NCBI RefSeq assembly: GCF_003634965.1
Contig: NZ_RBXP01000016.1
Coordinates: 104,935-168,934, forward strand
Length of the DNA: 64,000 nucleotides
Source: Azonexus fungiphilus
Lineage (GTDB): Bacteria > Pseudomonadota > Gammaproteobacteria > Burkholderiales > Rhodocyclaceae
Direction: 5' to 3'
The position numbers and the translations under genes are program-made. The notes beneath the pieces are model-generated. The model searched no databases, was not told the origin of the DNA, and was given only the letters and a program-made list of their open reading frames with translations. Numbering within the stretch: position 1 is the stretch's first letter; every line of letters begins with the position of its first letter. Below, piece after piece: positions 47,471 to 56,020 of the stretch.

Positions 47471-48109
47471 TCAAGGCTGCTCGCCGGAAATTCGCCGCAG
47501 GCGACGGTCGACCATGGACAGTCCGGCGCTGTCGCCGATTTTCTCAAGCCGTTGGCGCTCGACCAGCAGCCAGGCGAGTAAGGGCCGTCGCCAGCCCTGC
47601 CCGGCTGCGCTTTCGATGGCCAGCGCGATGCCGGCCGGCGACAGGCGACCGTCGCGCCACAGCAGCGCTGCCGCCAGCAGGCGCGAGAGTGGATCGGCGA
47701 TGGCTTCGAGGCGGGCCGGATCGCGCCAGGCCAGCTGCTGCATTTTTGGCAAAAGATCGACGTCGACCGTGACATTGCCGGCCAGATAGGCCGCGTAGGC
47801 GTTTTCGGCGGCGGCAGCGTCGGCCGCCAGTGGCAGGAAGCCGGGACAATCGCCGCTTTCCAGGCTGGCCACCCGGGCCGCGCAGGCGTGCAGTTCGATG
47901 CGCGCCATCTGCGTCGCGTCGCCGGTACGCGCCACTTCGTTGCGGGCGATGGCCAGCTGGCCGGCGGCGAGCCGGTCGCGGCCTTCGAGGTGGTAACGGA
48001 CGTGGTTGCCGATCGCCGCGTCGGCCGTGAGCAGCCAGTCGGGTACCGCCGGCCGCTCGGCGCAGCCGCTCAGGCCGGCGATGGCAAGGGCGGCGAGCAG
48101 GCGCTTCAT
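47471..48109 (-). CDS. Lipoprotein of an MCE transport operon, unknown family
   Basis: A 212-residue predicted lipoprotein: MKRLLAALAIAGLSGCAERP has a lipobox with lipidation at Cys16. The rest is alanine-rich and helical; I recognise no domain. ATG 48109 was chosen since it places the signal peptide properly and overlaps the MCE gene stop by four bases (ATGA). Genes for MlaE-type permease, MCE protein and this lipoprotein form one operon, so it may be an outer-membrane partner like MlaA, MlaC or the auxiliary lipoproteins of PqiABC. It contains two GTCGACCGT motif copies. Confidence 0.75.
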   Translation of the reverse strand: MKRLLAALAIAGLSGCAERPAVPDWLLTADAAIGNHVRYHLEGRDRLAAGQLAIARNEVARTGDATQMARIELHACAARVASLESGDCPGFLPLAADAAAAENAYAAYLAGNVTVDVDLLPKMQQLAWRDPARLEAIADPLSRLLAAALLWRDGRLSPAGIALAIESAAGQGWRRPLLAWLLVERQRLEKIGDSAGLSMVDRRLRRISGEQP

Positions 48110-48954
48110 GGCAGCTTGAGCTCGCGTTCGCGGGCGAAGGGCCATTTGCGGTTGAGTTCGTCGACCATCCCGGAAACCTTGCGCAGATTGAGGTCGACCT
48201 CGGCGCGCAGGGCGTCGAGATCCTCGCTGGCGGCGCGGGCGTTGCCTGTGATCGCCTTGACATCGACCAGGGCGGCATCGAGCTTGTTCAGGCTGGCCCG
48301 CGCATCGACCAGCAGCGCCCGGCTTTCCTCGAGCGCAGCGAGCACCCGGGCGACGTCGCGTTCGTTGCCGAGCAGCGCCCCGAGCGCGCCGTGACGGCCG
48401 TTGAGCGTCGCGCTGAACTGCTGCAGGTTGGCCAGCGTCGCGCTCAGCGCCGATTCCTCGGCGGTCAGCCGGGCGACGTTGTCGATCAGCTTGTGCATCG
48501 TTGCCACCAGTTCCGAGACGCCGGATGCGGCATCGCCGATCAGCACGTCGCGGCGGGCGCCATCCTCGAGCTGCGGATCGTCGAGCACGCCGCTGTAGGC
48601 ACGCAGCCTGGCGCCGCCAACGACGCCGCGTTCGAGAGTGAATACCGAGGAGCTGCGCAGCCAGCGCGCGTCGCGCAGCGGCACGTCGATGTGGATATGA
48701 GCCTTGCCGTCGTCGCCGAGTTCGATGCGGGTGACCCGGCCGATCGGAAAACCGGAAAAGCTGAGGTCGTTGCCGACGGCGACACCTTCGGCATTTTCCG
48801 CCACCAGCAGGAGATGCTGGTTGTCGTCGAAGACGCCGCGCGCCTGCATCACATAGCCGACGAAGGCGAGCACCAGCAGCAGGGTGAGCAGCAGCAGGCC
48901 GGCGGCCTTGGCTTCGGCGTGGGGAATCTCGGGATTGGCAGACGGCTCGGTCAT
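48106..48954 (-). CDS. MCE-domain (MlaD-like) lipid transport protein
   Basis: A 282-residue protein with one N-terminal membrane anchor (residues 18-37), an MCE domain (LLLVAENAEGVAVGNDLSFSGFPIGRVTRIEL) and a long helical C-terminus able to form a coiled coil. MCE proteins form hexameric rings that carry lipids between the inner and outer membranes, together with an MlaE permease and an MlaF ATPase. The permease gene is five bases upstream; no ATPase gene is in this operon, so an MlaF encoded elsewhere must serve it. Confidence 0.88.
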   Translation of the reverse strand: MTEPSANPEIPHAEAKAAGLLLLTLLLVLAFVGYVMQARGVFDDNQHLLLVAENAEGVAVGNDLSFSGFPIGRVTRIELGDDGKAHIHIDVPLRDARWLRSSSVFTLERGVVGGARLRAYSGVLDDPQLEDGARRDVLIGDAASGVSELVATMHKLIDNVARLTAEESALSATLANLQQFSATLNGRHGALGALLGNERDVARVLAALEESRALLVDARASLNKLDAALVDVKAITGNARAASEDLDALRAEVDLNLRKVSGMVDELNRKWPFARERELKLP

Positions 48955-48959
48955 CGCGT

Positions 48960-49724
48960 TCAGAAACCTCGCAAGACCAGGAAGCTACCCTCGATCAGGA
49001 CCAGGATCAACAGCAGGCGGACCATCACCCGCATTTCGCGCAGGCCGGCGTCGCCCTTGCGCGGGTCGAGAATGACGGTGGTCGGCGCGATGCCGACGGC
49101 GATACCGAACAGGGCCAGCTTGGCGGCCAGGGCGACGGCCAGCAGCGGATCGAAGACCTGGCCGATCAGGCGCGCGTAGCCGGCCAGCGCCCAGGGGCTG
49201 AAACCATGGACCACCAGATAGGCGACGACCAGTGAAAGCAGACCGCCGATCACCGCCAGCACGCCGACGGCGATTCCGTTGCCGACCGCGAACGGCAGCG
49301 CGTCGCGCAAGCTCGCCCGGGGCCGGCCCGGCGCCGCCGACAACTGCTGCATGGCCATCGGCAGCGCCCGCGCGGCAACGGCCAGGGTCGCCGCCAGCGG
49401 CAGCAGTTCGACGACGAAGACGCGCAGGATCGCTTCCAGCGCCAGGTGCGAGAGGCCGTAACCAGCAGCAGTGACGGTGACGATGCGGGTCAGCACGGCG
49501 CTGATCAGGATGCTGGTCAGCAGGTAGCCAGGCAAGGGTTGCCAGGCGGCCGCGCAGAGGATGCGCGAGGTGTGGCGGCGGGTGGCCCGGTCATGCACCA
49601 AAGGCGACAGGCCGGCGACGATCAGCAGCGCGGCGAAACGCAGGTAGCGGTAAAGGTCGGCCAGCCAGCCGCCGAGTCCGTTCCGGCGGATCGCCGGGAG
49701 CAGGTGCGCGAGCGGCTGGCCCAA
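48960..49724 (-). CDS. MlaE-family ABC permease
   Basis: A 254-residue membrane protein with about five helices fitting the MlaE permease family (YLLTSILISAVLTRIVTVTAAGYGLSHLALEAILRVFVVELLPLAATLAVAARA). It should form the membrane part of an ABC lipid transporter with the MCE protein downstream. It lacks the usual N-terminal amphipathic tag of a STAS-linked system. Function is inferred from family and operon. Direction of lipid flow is not known. Confidence 0.8.
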   Translation of the reverse strand: MGQPLAHLLPAIRRNGLGGWLADLYRYLRFAALLIVAGLSPLVHDRATRRHTSRILCAAAWQPLPGYLLTSILISAVLTRIVTVTAAGYGLSHLALEAILRVFVVELLPLAATLAVAARALPMAMQQLSAAPGRPRASLRDALPFAVGNGIAVGVLAVIGGLLSLVVAYLVVHGFSPWALAGYARLIGQVFDPLLAVALAAKLALFGIAVGIAPTTVILDPRKGDAGLREMRVMVRLLLILVLIEGSFLVLRGF

Positions 49725-49735
49725 GGCGCTGGCCC

Positions 49736-50332
49736 TCAGTCGCGCTCGGCTTCCAGCCGCTTGCGGCGGATGATTGCGTCGGCGATCTCGCGGCTGATCG
49801 TGTCGGCATCGGGCAGCTTGTTCGGGCGGAAGACGATCAGCGGAATCCCCAGGCTCTGCAGCGCAACGCGCTTGACCTCCTCGGCGTTGTCGATTTCCTG
49901 GCCGCTGGTCGGCCAGGCCAGTTCGATCGCGGCAACGATCGAGAAATCATGGTCGCAGATGACGAAATCGACGCCGCGCCCGGCCATCCGGCTCAGCCGC
50001 TGGGCTTCCTGGCGACCGCGGGCGAGCGCCAGCTGGGCGACGCCGACCTGGACGAAAACCTGCATGTTGGGCATGGCTTCGCACAGGCGGTGGTAAAGTT
50101 CCTGCTCGCTGTCGTTGAGCAACCGGTACTGCTTGCGTCTGGCCGGTTCGACGAAACGCGTCTGCGGGTCCATTTCCGGGCGGGCCGGGCGCGGTTCGCG
50201 ATGGCTGCCGGCGTATTGCCGTTGCGGCATCGTCTCGGCCGGTACCGACCGGCTGCTGCGGCGGAAAATGAAGAACAGAACACCGGCAACGGCGCCGGCA
50301 GTAAGCACGATACTCAGAGTCACATTGTCCAT
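49736..50332 (-). CDS. DUF2726 protein with N-terminal membrane anchor
   Basis: A 198-residue protein with one membrane segment at residues 6-23 and a C-terminal DUF2726 domain (LYHRLCEAMPNMQVFVQVGVAQLALARG, FVICDHDFSIVAAIELAW). The family is related to restriction-endonuclease-like folds, but catalytic activity is unproven. It is twelve bases upstream of the MlaE-like gene on the same strand and may share its transcript. It is divergent from the TSUP gene at 50428. Confidence 0.75.
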   Translation of the reverse strand: MDNVTLSIVLTAGAVAGVLFFIFRRSSRSVPAETMPQRQYAGSHREPRPARPEMDPQTRFVEPARRKQYRLLNDSEQELYHRLCEAMPNMQVFVQVGVAQLALARGRQEAQRLSRMAGRGVDFVICDHDFSIVAAIELAWPTSGQEIDNAEEVKRVALQSLGIPLIVFRPNKLPDADTISREIADAIIRRKRLEAERD

Positions 50333-50427
50333 ACAGCCTATTTCCCCCGTCCTGAACGGCCATTATAACGACATGATCATTACCCCAGACGCCGGCGGAC
50401 GAACCGCTGGTCAGCCCTGAACGACCG

Positions 50428-51198
50428 ATGGAACTCCTCGATCCCCTGCTCGGCGGCCTGATGCTCGCCGCCTTCGTCGCCGGTCTGGTCGACGCCGTTG
50501 TCGGCGGCGGCGGCCTGGTCCAGATTCCGGCATTGTTCGCGGCGCAGCCGGGCGTTGCCCCGGCGACGCTGTTCGGCACCAACAAGTTTGCCAGCGTCTT
50601 CGGTACCGCCAACGCTGCCTGGCGCTTCGCGCGCCGGGTCGAGATGCCGTGGCGGACGATCCTGCCGGCGGCGCTTGCCGCCTTCGCGCTGTCCTATGCC
50701 GGTGCGGCGGCGGTGGCGTGGCTGCCGAAGGACGCGGTGCGCCCGCTGATCCTCGTCCTGCTGGTTTTTTCCGCGGTCTACACGCTGCTCAAGAAGGATT
50801 TCGGCCAGGCTCACCGGCCGGCTCACAGCGGCCGCCGCGAACTCGCCTATGCGATCCTGCTCGGTGGCGTGATCGGTTTCTACGACGGTTTCTTCGGCCC
50901 GGGGACCGGCAGCTTCCTGATCTTCCTGTTCATCCGCTTCTTCGGATTCGATTTCCTGCACGCCTCGGCCGGGGCCAAGGTGGTCAATGTCGCCACCAAC
51001 CTCGCCGCCCTCGCCTTCTTCCTGCCTGCCGGTCACGTCATCGCGCTGCTCGCCGCCGGCATGGCGGTGGCCAACGTCGCCGGCTCGGCGACCGGCACCT
51101 GGCTGGCGCTGAAGCACGGCAGCGGTTTCATCCGCGTCGTCTTCCTGATCGTCGTCGGCACGCTGATCGTCAAGTTCGCCTGGGATACCTTCGCCTAG
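50428..51198 (+). CDS. TSUP (TauE/SafE) family permease, second copy
   Basis: A 256-residue membrane protein closely similar to the TSUP protein at 30168-30920. Shared motifs are AAFVAGLVDAVVGGGGLVQIPALF, LFGTNKFASVFGTA, IGFYDGFFGPGTGSFLIF and AKVVNVATNLAA. The two are therefore paralogues. It stands alone, divergent from the DUF2726 gene, and its last four bases overlap the end of the convergent comB-like gene. No substrate is set by context. Confidence 0.9.
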   Translation: MELLDPLLGGLMLAAFVAGLVDAVVGGGGLVQIPALFAAQPGVAPATLFGTNKFASVFGTANAAWRFARRVEMPWRTILPAALAAFALSYAGAAAVAWLPKDAVRPLILVLLVFSAVYTLLKKDFGQAHRPAHSGRRELAYAILLGGVIGFYDGFFGPGTGSFLIFLFIRFFGFDFLHASAGAKVVNVATNLAALAFFLPAGHVIALLAAGMAVANVAGSATGTWLALKHGSGFIRVVFLIVVGTLIVKFAWDTFA

Positions 51199-51881
51199 CC
51201 GATCACCAGCAATCCGTCGCGACGCCGGACCGGCATGGCAAAGTCGAAGCGGTCGGCGTCGGCGCACAGCTCGAGGTCGGCACCCGGCAGGTTCGGCCAG
51301 CCGGGCTGGCCGAAGCGCCGCCCGAAGTCGGATTCGCGGACGCGCCGGGCATAGTCGGCGGGATCCGGCGTCCGTCCGCAGAGCAGCGCTTCGATGTAGT
51401 CGGCGCAGGCGATGTCCTCGTCGCCGTCGCGATCGACCCATTCGCCGGTGATCACGAAGCAGACCTCGTCGGCGCCGTCGGCGAGGATGGCCGCGGCGGT
51501 GGCCCGGGCGCAGACCAGGCTGGCCGCATACAAGCGGCGGGCGTCGCCGAAGCGCTGCAGTCCGCGCACCCCGGCGGCCGTGCTGAGTACTACCGGACGC
51601 CCGGCCAGATCGGCGGCGAGCAGGCTGGCCGGCGAATTGCCGAAATCGAAGCCGGTCACCGGGTCGCCGCCGCCGACTGCGCCGATGCTCAGTGCGCCGT
51701 CGAGGCGGGCGGCCAGCGCGGCTGCCGCGGCAACCGCTTCGACCGCGTGGATCGCCGCGGCACCGCGATCGAGGGCGACGGCGGCGGTGGTGAACGAGCG
51801 CAGCACGTCGATGACGACGACGCTGTCGCGGTTCTTCGGCGGGTTTTGCAGGCGGTTCAGGAAGATCCGGGAAAACTTCAT
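51195..51881 (-). CDS. comB: 2-phosphosulfolactate phosphatase family protein
   Basis: A 228-residue protein of the ComB family: VVVIDVLRSFTTAAVALDRGA (with the acidic metal-binding residue), GFDFGNSPASL and VLSTAAGVRGLQRF. The archaeal namesake removes phosphate from 2-phosphosulfolactate in coenzyme M synthesis. Bacteria without coenzyme M carry the family in unknown roles, so the name marks family membership only. Its 3' end overlaps the convergent TSUP gene. It lies 44 bases from the start of no other minus-strand gene, so it probably has its own promoter. Confidence 0.75.
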   Translation of the reverse strand: MKFSRIFLNRLQNPPKNRDSVVVIDVLRSFTTAAVALDRGAAAIHAVEAVAAAAALAARLDGALSIGAVGGGDPVTGFDFGNSPASLLAADLAGRPVVLSTAAGVRGLQRFGDARRLYAASLVCARATAAAILADGADEVCFVITGEWVDRDGDEDIACADYIEALLCGRTPDPADYARRVRESDFGRRFGQPGWPNLPGADLELCADADRFDFAMPVRRRDGLLVIG

Positions 51882-51925
51882 GGCGTGTCCATCGCTCGTT
51901 CTGCCGACACGGCCATTCTAGCGGT

Positions 51926-52753
51926 TCAGCGCGGCCGGGTTTCGATGTCGGCGATCACCTGGGCGCCGAGCAGCAGCAGGATCGCCGCCAGCTCGAGGCA
52001 GAACAGCAGGACGACGGTACCGGCCAGCGAGCCGTACACGACGCCGATGCGCGAAATCGTGCCGAAGTACCAGATCAGCCCGTGGCGCATCGCTTCCCAC
52101 AGCAGTGCGCCGGCCAGGCCGCCCGACAGGGCATGCGCTAGCCGGGTGCGGCCGAGGGGAACGATCAGGTAGAAGGCGGCCAGGACCAGGGTCACCAGCG
52201 CGATGCCGAAGACCGGGAAGAGGAAGCCGGCGAGTCCGGTCAGCGCCAGGCGGTGACCGAACAGCTCGAGGTTTTCGCGGGCCAGGGCCTGCAGCGCGGC
52301 GCTGCCCAGGGTCAGCAGCAGCAGTGCCAGGGCGAGCACGAAGACCAGGCTGTAGGGAAGCAGCGCCGAGACCAGGAAGTGGCGCTTACGGCCACCGCCG
52401 CGATGGGCGAAGATCACCGCCATCGCCTTTTCCAGGACCGAGAAGGCTTGCGTGCTGAAGAACAGCAGCGTGCCGAGCATCGCCAGGCCGATGCCGTCGC
52501 GGTGCTCGAGAAAGGATGCGACGTCGGCGACGACGAAGGCGGCAGTGTTCGGCAGCAGCCAGTCGAGATAGCCGGCGATGCTGTCCACCAGTACCGTCTG
52601 CTCGATCAGGTGCGAGAGGCCGACGATCGAGAGGATCAGCAGCGGCAGCAGCGAGAGCAGCGCGTAATAGGCGATCGCACCGGCGAGCAGGAATCCCTGG
52701 TTGGCGAGAAAGCTCGCCCCGATCCGCCACAGGTCACGGCCGAGCGCGGTCAT
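51926..52753 (-). CDS. YihY/BrkB family membrane protein
   Basis: A 275-residue inner-membrane protein with about six helices matching the YihY/virulence factor BrkB family, once miscalled ribonuclease BN. Recognisable segments are GAIAYYALLSLLPLLILSI, the LPNTAAFVVADVASFLEHR region and LAGALLWEAMRHGLIWYFGTISRIGVVYGSLAGTVVLLFCLEL. Function is unknown for most members; transport of small molecules is suspected. It is three bases after the DUF1615 gene on the same strand. Confidence 0.88.
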   Translation of the reverse strand: MTALGRDLWRIGASFLANQGFLLAGAIAYYALLSLLPLLILSIVGLSHLIEQTVLVDSIAGYLDWLLPNTAAFVVADVASFLEHRDGIGLAMLGTLLFFSTQAFSVLEKAMAVIFAHRGGGRKRHFLVSALLPYSLVFVLALALLLLTLGSAALQALARENLELFGHRLALTGLAGFLFPVFGIALVTLVLAAFYLIVPLGRTRLAHALSGGLAGALLWEAMRHGLIWYFGTISRIGVVYGSLAGTVVLLFCLELAAILLLLGAQVIADIETRPR

Positions 52754-52756
52754 CGT

Positions 52757-53923
52757 TCAGCCGCCGCTGCGCCGCAGACAGCTGCGATAACGTCCTTCGA
52801 CGCGCTTGGCGAACCATTCGGTGGTCAGCCGCCGGGTGATCTTCGGGCTTTTCAGCGCGATCTGCGGCATCGCCTGGCGAGCCAGCGGCTTGCCGGCCGC
52901 CGCGTCGGCCAGGGCGAAGACCTTTTCGTAGAGGGGACTGCGCGAAAACGCCTCGGATTTCTCGAGGAGCAGGTCGCGGCGGATTTGCGGGCGGCTCATG
53001 TCGAGTTGCCCGGCAATCTCGAGCAGGGCCGCCTCGACCTCGCTCTGGCCGCCGCTCGGCGCGCCGTCCTCGTAGCGCAGCAGGTCGCCGTCGGCGGCCA
53101 GCGAACGCCCGGCAAGGCGGCCCAGGGCTTGCTGGAAGGCGGCGTTGCGGCTGCTGTAGCGGCCGGCGTTGAAGTCGGCGAAGCGATAGACGATGCGGTC
53201 GTAGGGCACCGGGTAGTCGAGCAGGATGGCGGCGCCGAAATAGACGCCGCCGCGGCGCGAGAAGACTTCGTCGCGGATCTTGCGCTCGATCTTGTAGGGA
53301 TAGCCGCGGGTTGCCGCGTGCTGCTCGGCGAAGGCGATGCTGACCTGCATCGGGCCGCCGGTGCGGATCGGGTTGAAGCCGCCGAACAGGGTCTTGCCGA
53401 ATGGCAGTTCGCCGATCATGTCCTCGAACAGCGTGTTGACCTGGCTCTCGGTCCTGAGCGCGGCGATCCGTTGTTCGTAGCTGCGTCCGTCCGGCGAGGT
53501 CTTGCTCAGCGCGGCATCGACGACGACGCCGGGAATCCGGTAGCGGGCCTCGCGTTCGGCCAGTTCGCGGCGGACGATGCGGGCCAGGCCGGGCACCGAC
53601 GGATCGGCCTGGAAACTCGATTCCTGCTCGATCACGGCGATCACCGCGCAGTAGGTCTGGGTGGCGTGCGGCACGCCGAGGTGATCGAGCGCCGCATGAA
53701 GGTCGCCGGCCCAGCCGTCGCGGTCCCTGGCGTAGGAGGGAATCAGGCGGACGATGCGGCGCTGTGCTTCCTCGCGGCTCAGCGGCGCCGGCCAGGCGGT
53801 GGCGGTCTTGCCGTCGGCGCGGCGGGCCATGTCGGTGGGCAGGGCCGCGCCTTCCTGTTCGCTCTCGAACAGCGAGCAGCCGCCGACGGCGGCCAGCAGC
53901 AGGAGCAGCGGCCAGCGACGCAT
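52757..53923 (-). CDS. DUF1615 lipoprotein
   Basis: A 388-residue lipoprotein with signal peptide MRRWPLLLLLAAVGGCS (lipidated Cys16) and the DUF1615 domain. The segment YCAVIAVIEQESSFQADPSVPGL resembles the active region of lytic transglycosylases, including a glutamate in QESSF, so cell-wall cutting is plausible but unproven. The ATG at 53923 was chosen for the signal peptide. It lies five bases after dsbD and three before the BrkB gene, within a minus-strand run. Confidence 0.8.
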   Translation of the reverse strand: MRRWPLLLLLAAVGGCSLFESEQEGAALPTDMARRADGKTATAWPAPLSREEAQRRIVRLIPSYARDRDGWAGDLHAALDHLGVPHATQTYCAVIAVIEQESSFQADPSVPGLARIVRRELAEREARYRIPGVVVDAALSKTSPDGRSYEQRIAALRTESQVNTLFEDMIGELPFGKTLFGGFNPIRTGGPMQVSIAFAEQHAATRGYPYKIERKIRDEVFSRRGGVYFGAAILLDYPVPYDRIVYRFADFNAGRYSSRNAAFQQALGRLAGRSLAADGDLLRYEDGAPSGGQSEVEAALLEIAGQLDMSRPQIRRDLLLEKSEAFSRSPLYEKVFALADAAAGKPLARQAMPQIALKSPKITRRLTTEWFAKRVEGRYRSCLRRSGG

Positions 53924-53928
53924 GCCGG

Positions 53929-55695
53929 TCAGCCGGAGACGCGGTTCAGGCTGGCGAGGAATTTCGTGGCTTCCTGGAAGCCGACCACGCGGACGCCGCG
54001 GATTTCCTCGCCGGCCGGGTTGAAGAAGATGATCCCGGGCGGTCCGTAGAGGCCGAAGCGGGCGAGCAGCGCCTTGTCGTCGTCGCTGTTGGCGGTGACG
54101 TCGGCCTTGAGCAGGACGAAGCCCGACATCCGGGCGCGCACCGCCGGGTCGGTGAAGGTGAATTTCTCCATCTCCTTGCACGAGACGCACCAGTCGGCAT
54201 AGAAATCGAGCATCACCGGCCGGTCGACCGTGGCCAGCCGGGCCTCGAGTTCGGCCACCGAGCGCACCGTCTCGAACGGCAGCTTCTGCGTTTCGGCGGC
54301 AAGCGCGCCGCCGCGCAGGCCGGCCAGCGGCTGCAGCGGGTCGCGGTTGCCGGCCAGGGCGCCGATCAGCAGCGCCGCGCCGGTGAGCAGCATGACGATG
54401 CCGATGCCTTTCCAGAAGCGCTGCCAGTTCTTCGCATGCGGCGGCAGCGGGTCGAGCGCGTGCAGGTAGATCGCCGGCACGATCAGCAGCAGCGCCCAGC
54501 CGAGCATCGCGGCGACCGCCGGGATCACCGGCGACAGCAGCCACAGCGCGGTGGCCAGCAGGAGCACGCCGAAAGCCTTCTTGACGCCTTCCATCCACGG
54601 GCCGGTGCGTGGCAGCAGCGAGCCGCCGGCGACGCCGACGACGATCAGCGGCGCGCCCATGCCGAGCGCCATGACGAACAGCGCCAGGCCGCCGAAGACG
54701 GCGTCGCCGGTCTGGCCGATGTAGAGCAGCGCCCCGGCCAGCGGTGCGGCGACGCAGGGGCCGACGATCAGCGCCGACAGCGCGCCCATCAGGAAGACGC
54801 CGATGCCGCGGCCGCCCCGGAGGTGGCCGGATTCTTCCGAGAGCTTGCTCTGCAGCGCGGTCGGCAGCTGCAGTTCGTAGAAGCCGAACATCGACAGCGA
54901 GAGGATGACGAAGACCAGCGCGAAGCTGCCGAGGACCCAGACGTTCTGCAGCGCGGCGGCGAGCAGCGTGCCGGTCAGCCCGGCGGCGACGCCGGCGGCG
55001 GCGTAGGTGATGGCCATGCCGAGGACGTAGGCGAGACTGAGCGCCAGTGCCCTGCCCCGCGTCGCCTGGTGACCCTGGCCGGCGATGATGCCGGAGAGGA
55101 TGGGAATCATCGGGAAGACGCAGGGCGTCAGCGAGAGGCCGAGGCCGGCGACGAAGAACACTGCCAGCCCGGCCCAGAAGCCGGCGTTGCGCAGCAGCTC
55201 GGCGATTTTTCCGCTTTCGTCGCCGTCGACCGTCAGATTGCCGGTCATCGGCGGTGCCGCCGGCGTGCTCGCGGGATCGGGCAGGTTCAGCGTCACCGTC
55301 TGCGTCTGCGGCGGGTAGCAGACGCCGGCGTCGGCGCAGCCCTGCGAGACGAGGTCGAGGCTGAGCGCGAGCTGGCCGGAGCTGCTGCGCTCGACCGGGA
55401 CGCGGAAGACGACTTCCTTGTAGAAGACCTCGACGCGGCCGAAGGTGTCGTCGTCCTTCTCCTTGCCCGCCGGCAGCTGCAGCGGCCCGACCTGGAGCAG
55501 CGGGTCGGCCGGATGGACGCGGAACTTGTCCTTGTACAGGTAGTAGCCCTTGGCGATCTCGTAGCGGACTTCGACGGTCTGGCCGTCGAGGGCGCGGGCG
55601 GTCGGCTTGAAGGCGACCAGCGGGTCGAGGAATTCCTGGGCGTGAACCAGGGAACTCAGGAAGGCGAGGAGGAGGAAAAGGTGGCGCATGATCAT
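53929..55695 (-). CDS. dsbD: Thiol:disulfide interchange protein DsbD
   Basis: A 588-residue electron shuttle that passes reducing power from thioredoxin across the inner membrane. It has a signal peptide (residues 3-20), an N-terminal alpha domain with cysteines in GCADAGVCYPPQ, an eight-helix beta domain (LTPCVFPMIPILSG with its cysteine, and GPCVAAPLAGALLYIGQ), and a C-terminal thioredoxin-like gamma domain with WCVSCKEM near residue 500. All three cysteine pairs are present. ATG 55695 overlaps the cutA stop; ATG 55689 is an alternative. cutA and dsbD are adjacent in many proteobacteria. A GTCGACCGT motif copy with an AT-rich flank lies inside. Confidence 0.95.
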   Translation of the reverse strand: MIMRHLFLLLAFLSSLVHAQEFLDPLVAFKPTARALDGQTVEVRYEIAKGYYLYKDKFRVHPADPLLQVGPLQLPAGKEKDDDTFGRVEVFYKEVVFRVPVERSSSGQLALSLDLVSQGCADAGVCYPPQTQTVTLNLPDPASTPAAPPMTGNLTVDGDESGKIAELLRNAGFWAGLAVFFVAGLGLSLTPCVFPMIPILSGIIAGQGHQATRGRALALSLAYVLGMAITYAAAGVAAGLTGTLLAAALQNVWVLGSFALVFVILSLSMFGFYELQLPTALQSKLSEESGHLRGGRGIGVFLMGALSALIVGPCVAAPLAGALLYIGQTGDAVFGGLALFVMALGMGAPLIVVGVAGGSLLPRTGPWMEGVKKAFGVLLLATALWLLSPVIPAVAAMLGWALLLIVPAIYLHALDPLPPHAKNWQRFWKGIGIVMLLTGAALLIGALAGNRDPLQPLAGLRGGALAAETQKLPFETVRSVAELEARLATVDRPVMLDFYADWCVSCKEMEKFTFTDPAVRARMSGFVLLKADVTANSDDDKALLARFGLYGPPGIIFFNPAGEEIRGVRVVGFQEATKFLASLNRVSG

Positions 55696-56009
55696 TCGGA
55701 CGTTTCTGCGGCGAGCCAGTTCAGGTAGGCCGGCAGGCCGTCGGTGATGGGCAGGGCGACGATCTCGGGGAGGTCGTAGGGATGCAGCGCGACGATGCGT
55801 TGCTCGAGCGCCGGGTAGTGTGTCGCGGTCGACTTGATCAACAGCGGGATTTCCGACGCCGACTCGACGGCGCCCTGCCAGCGGTAGATCGACTGCACCC
55901 GCGGCAGCAGGTTGACGCAGGCGGCCAGCCTTTCCTCGACCAGGGCCAGCGCGATGGCGTTGGCGCTGGCTTCGTCGGGGCAGTTGGTCAGGATCAGCAG
56001 CGGCGACAT
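55692..56009 (-). CDS. cutA: Divalent cation tolerance protein CutA
   Basis: A 105-residue small trimeric protein with the family pattern LLILTNCPDEASANAIALALVEERLAACVNLLPRVQSIYRWQG and ALHPYDLPEIVALPITDGLPAYLNWL. The name comes from copper tolerance in E. coli; its molecular role remains unclear. It overlaps dsbD by four bases and follows the ABC permease gene by 11 bases. Confidence 0.92.
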   Translation of the reverse strand: MSPLLILTNCPDEASANAIALALVEERLAACVNLLPRVQSIYRWQGAVESASEIPLLIKSTATHYPALEQRIVALHPYDLPEIVALPITDGLPAYLNWLAAETSE

Positions 56010-56020
56010 CGGGGTCTCCC

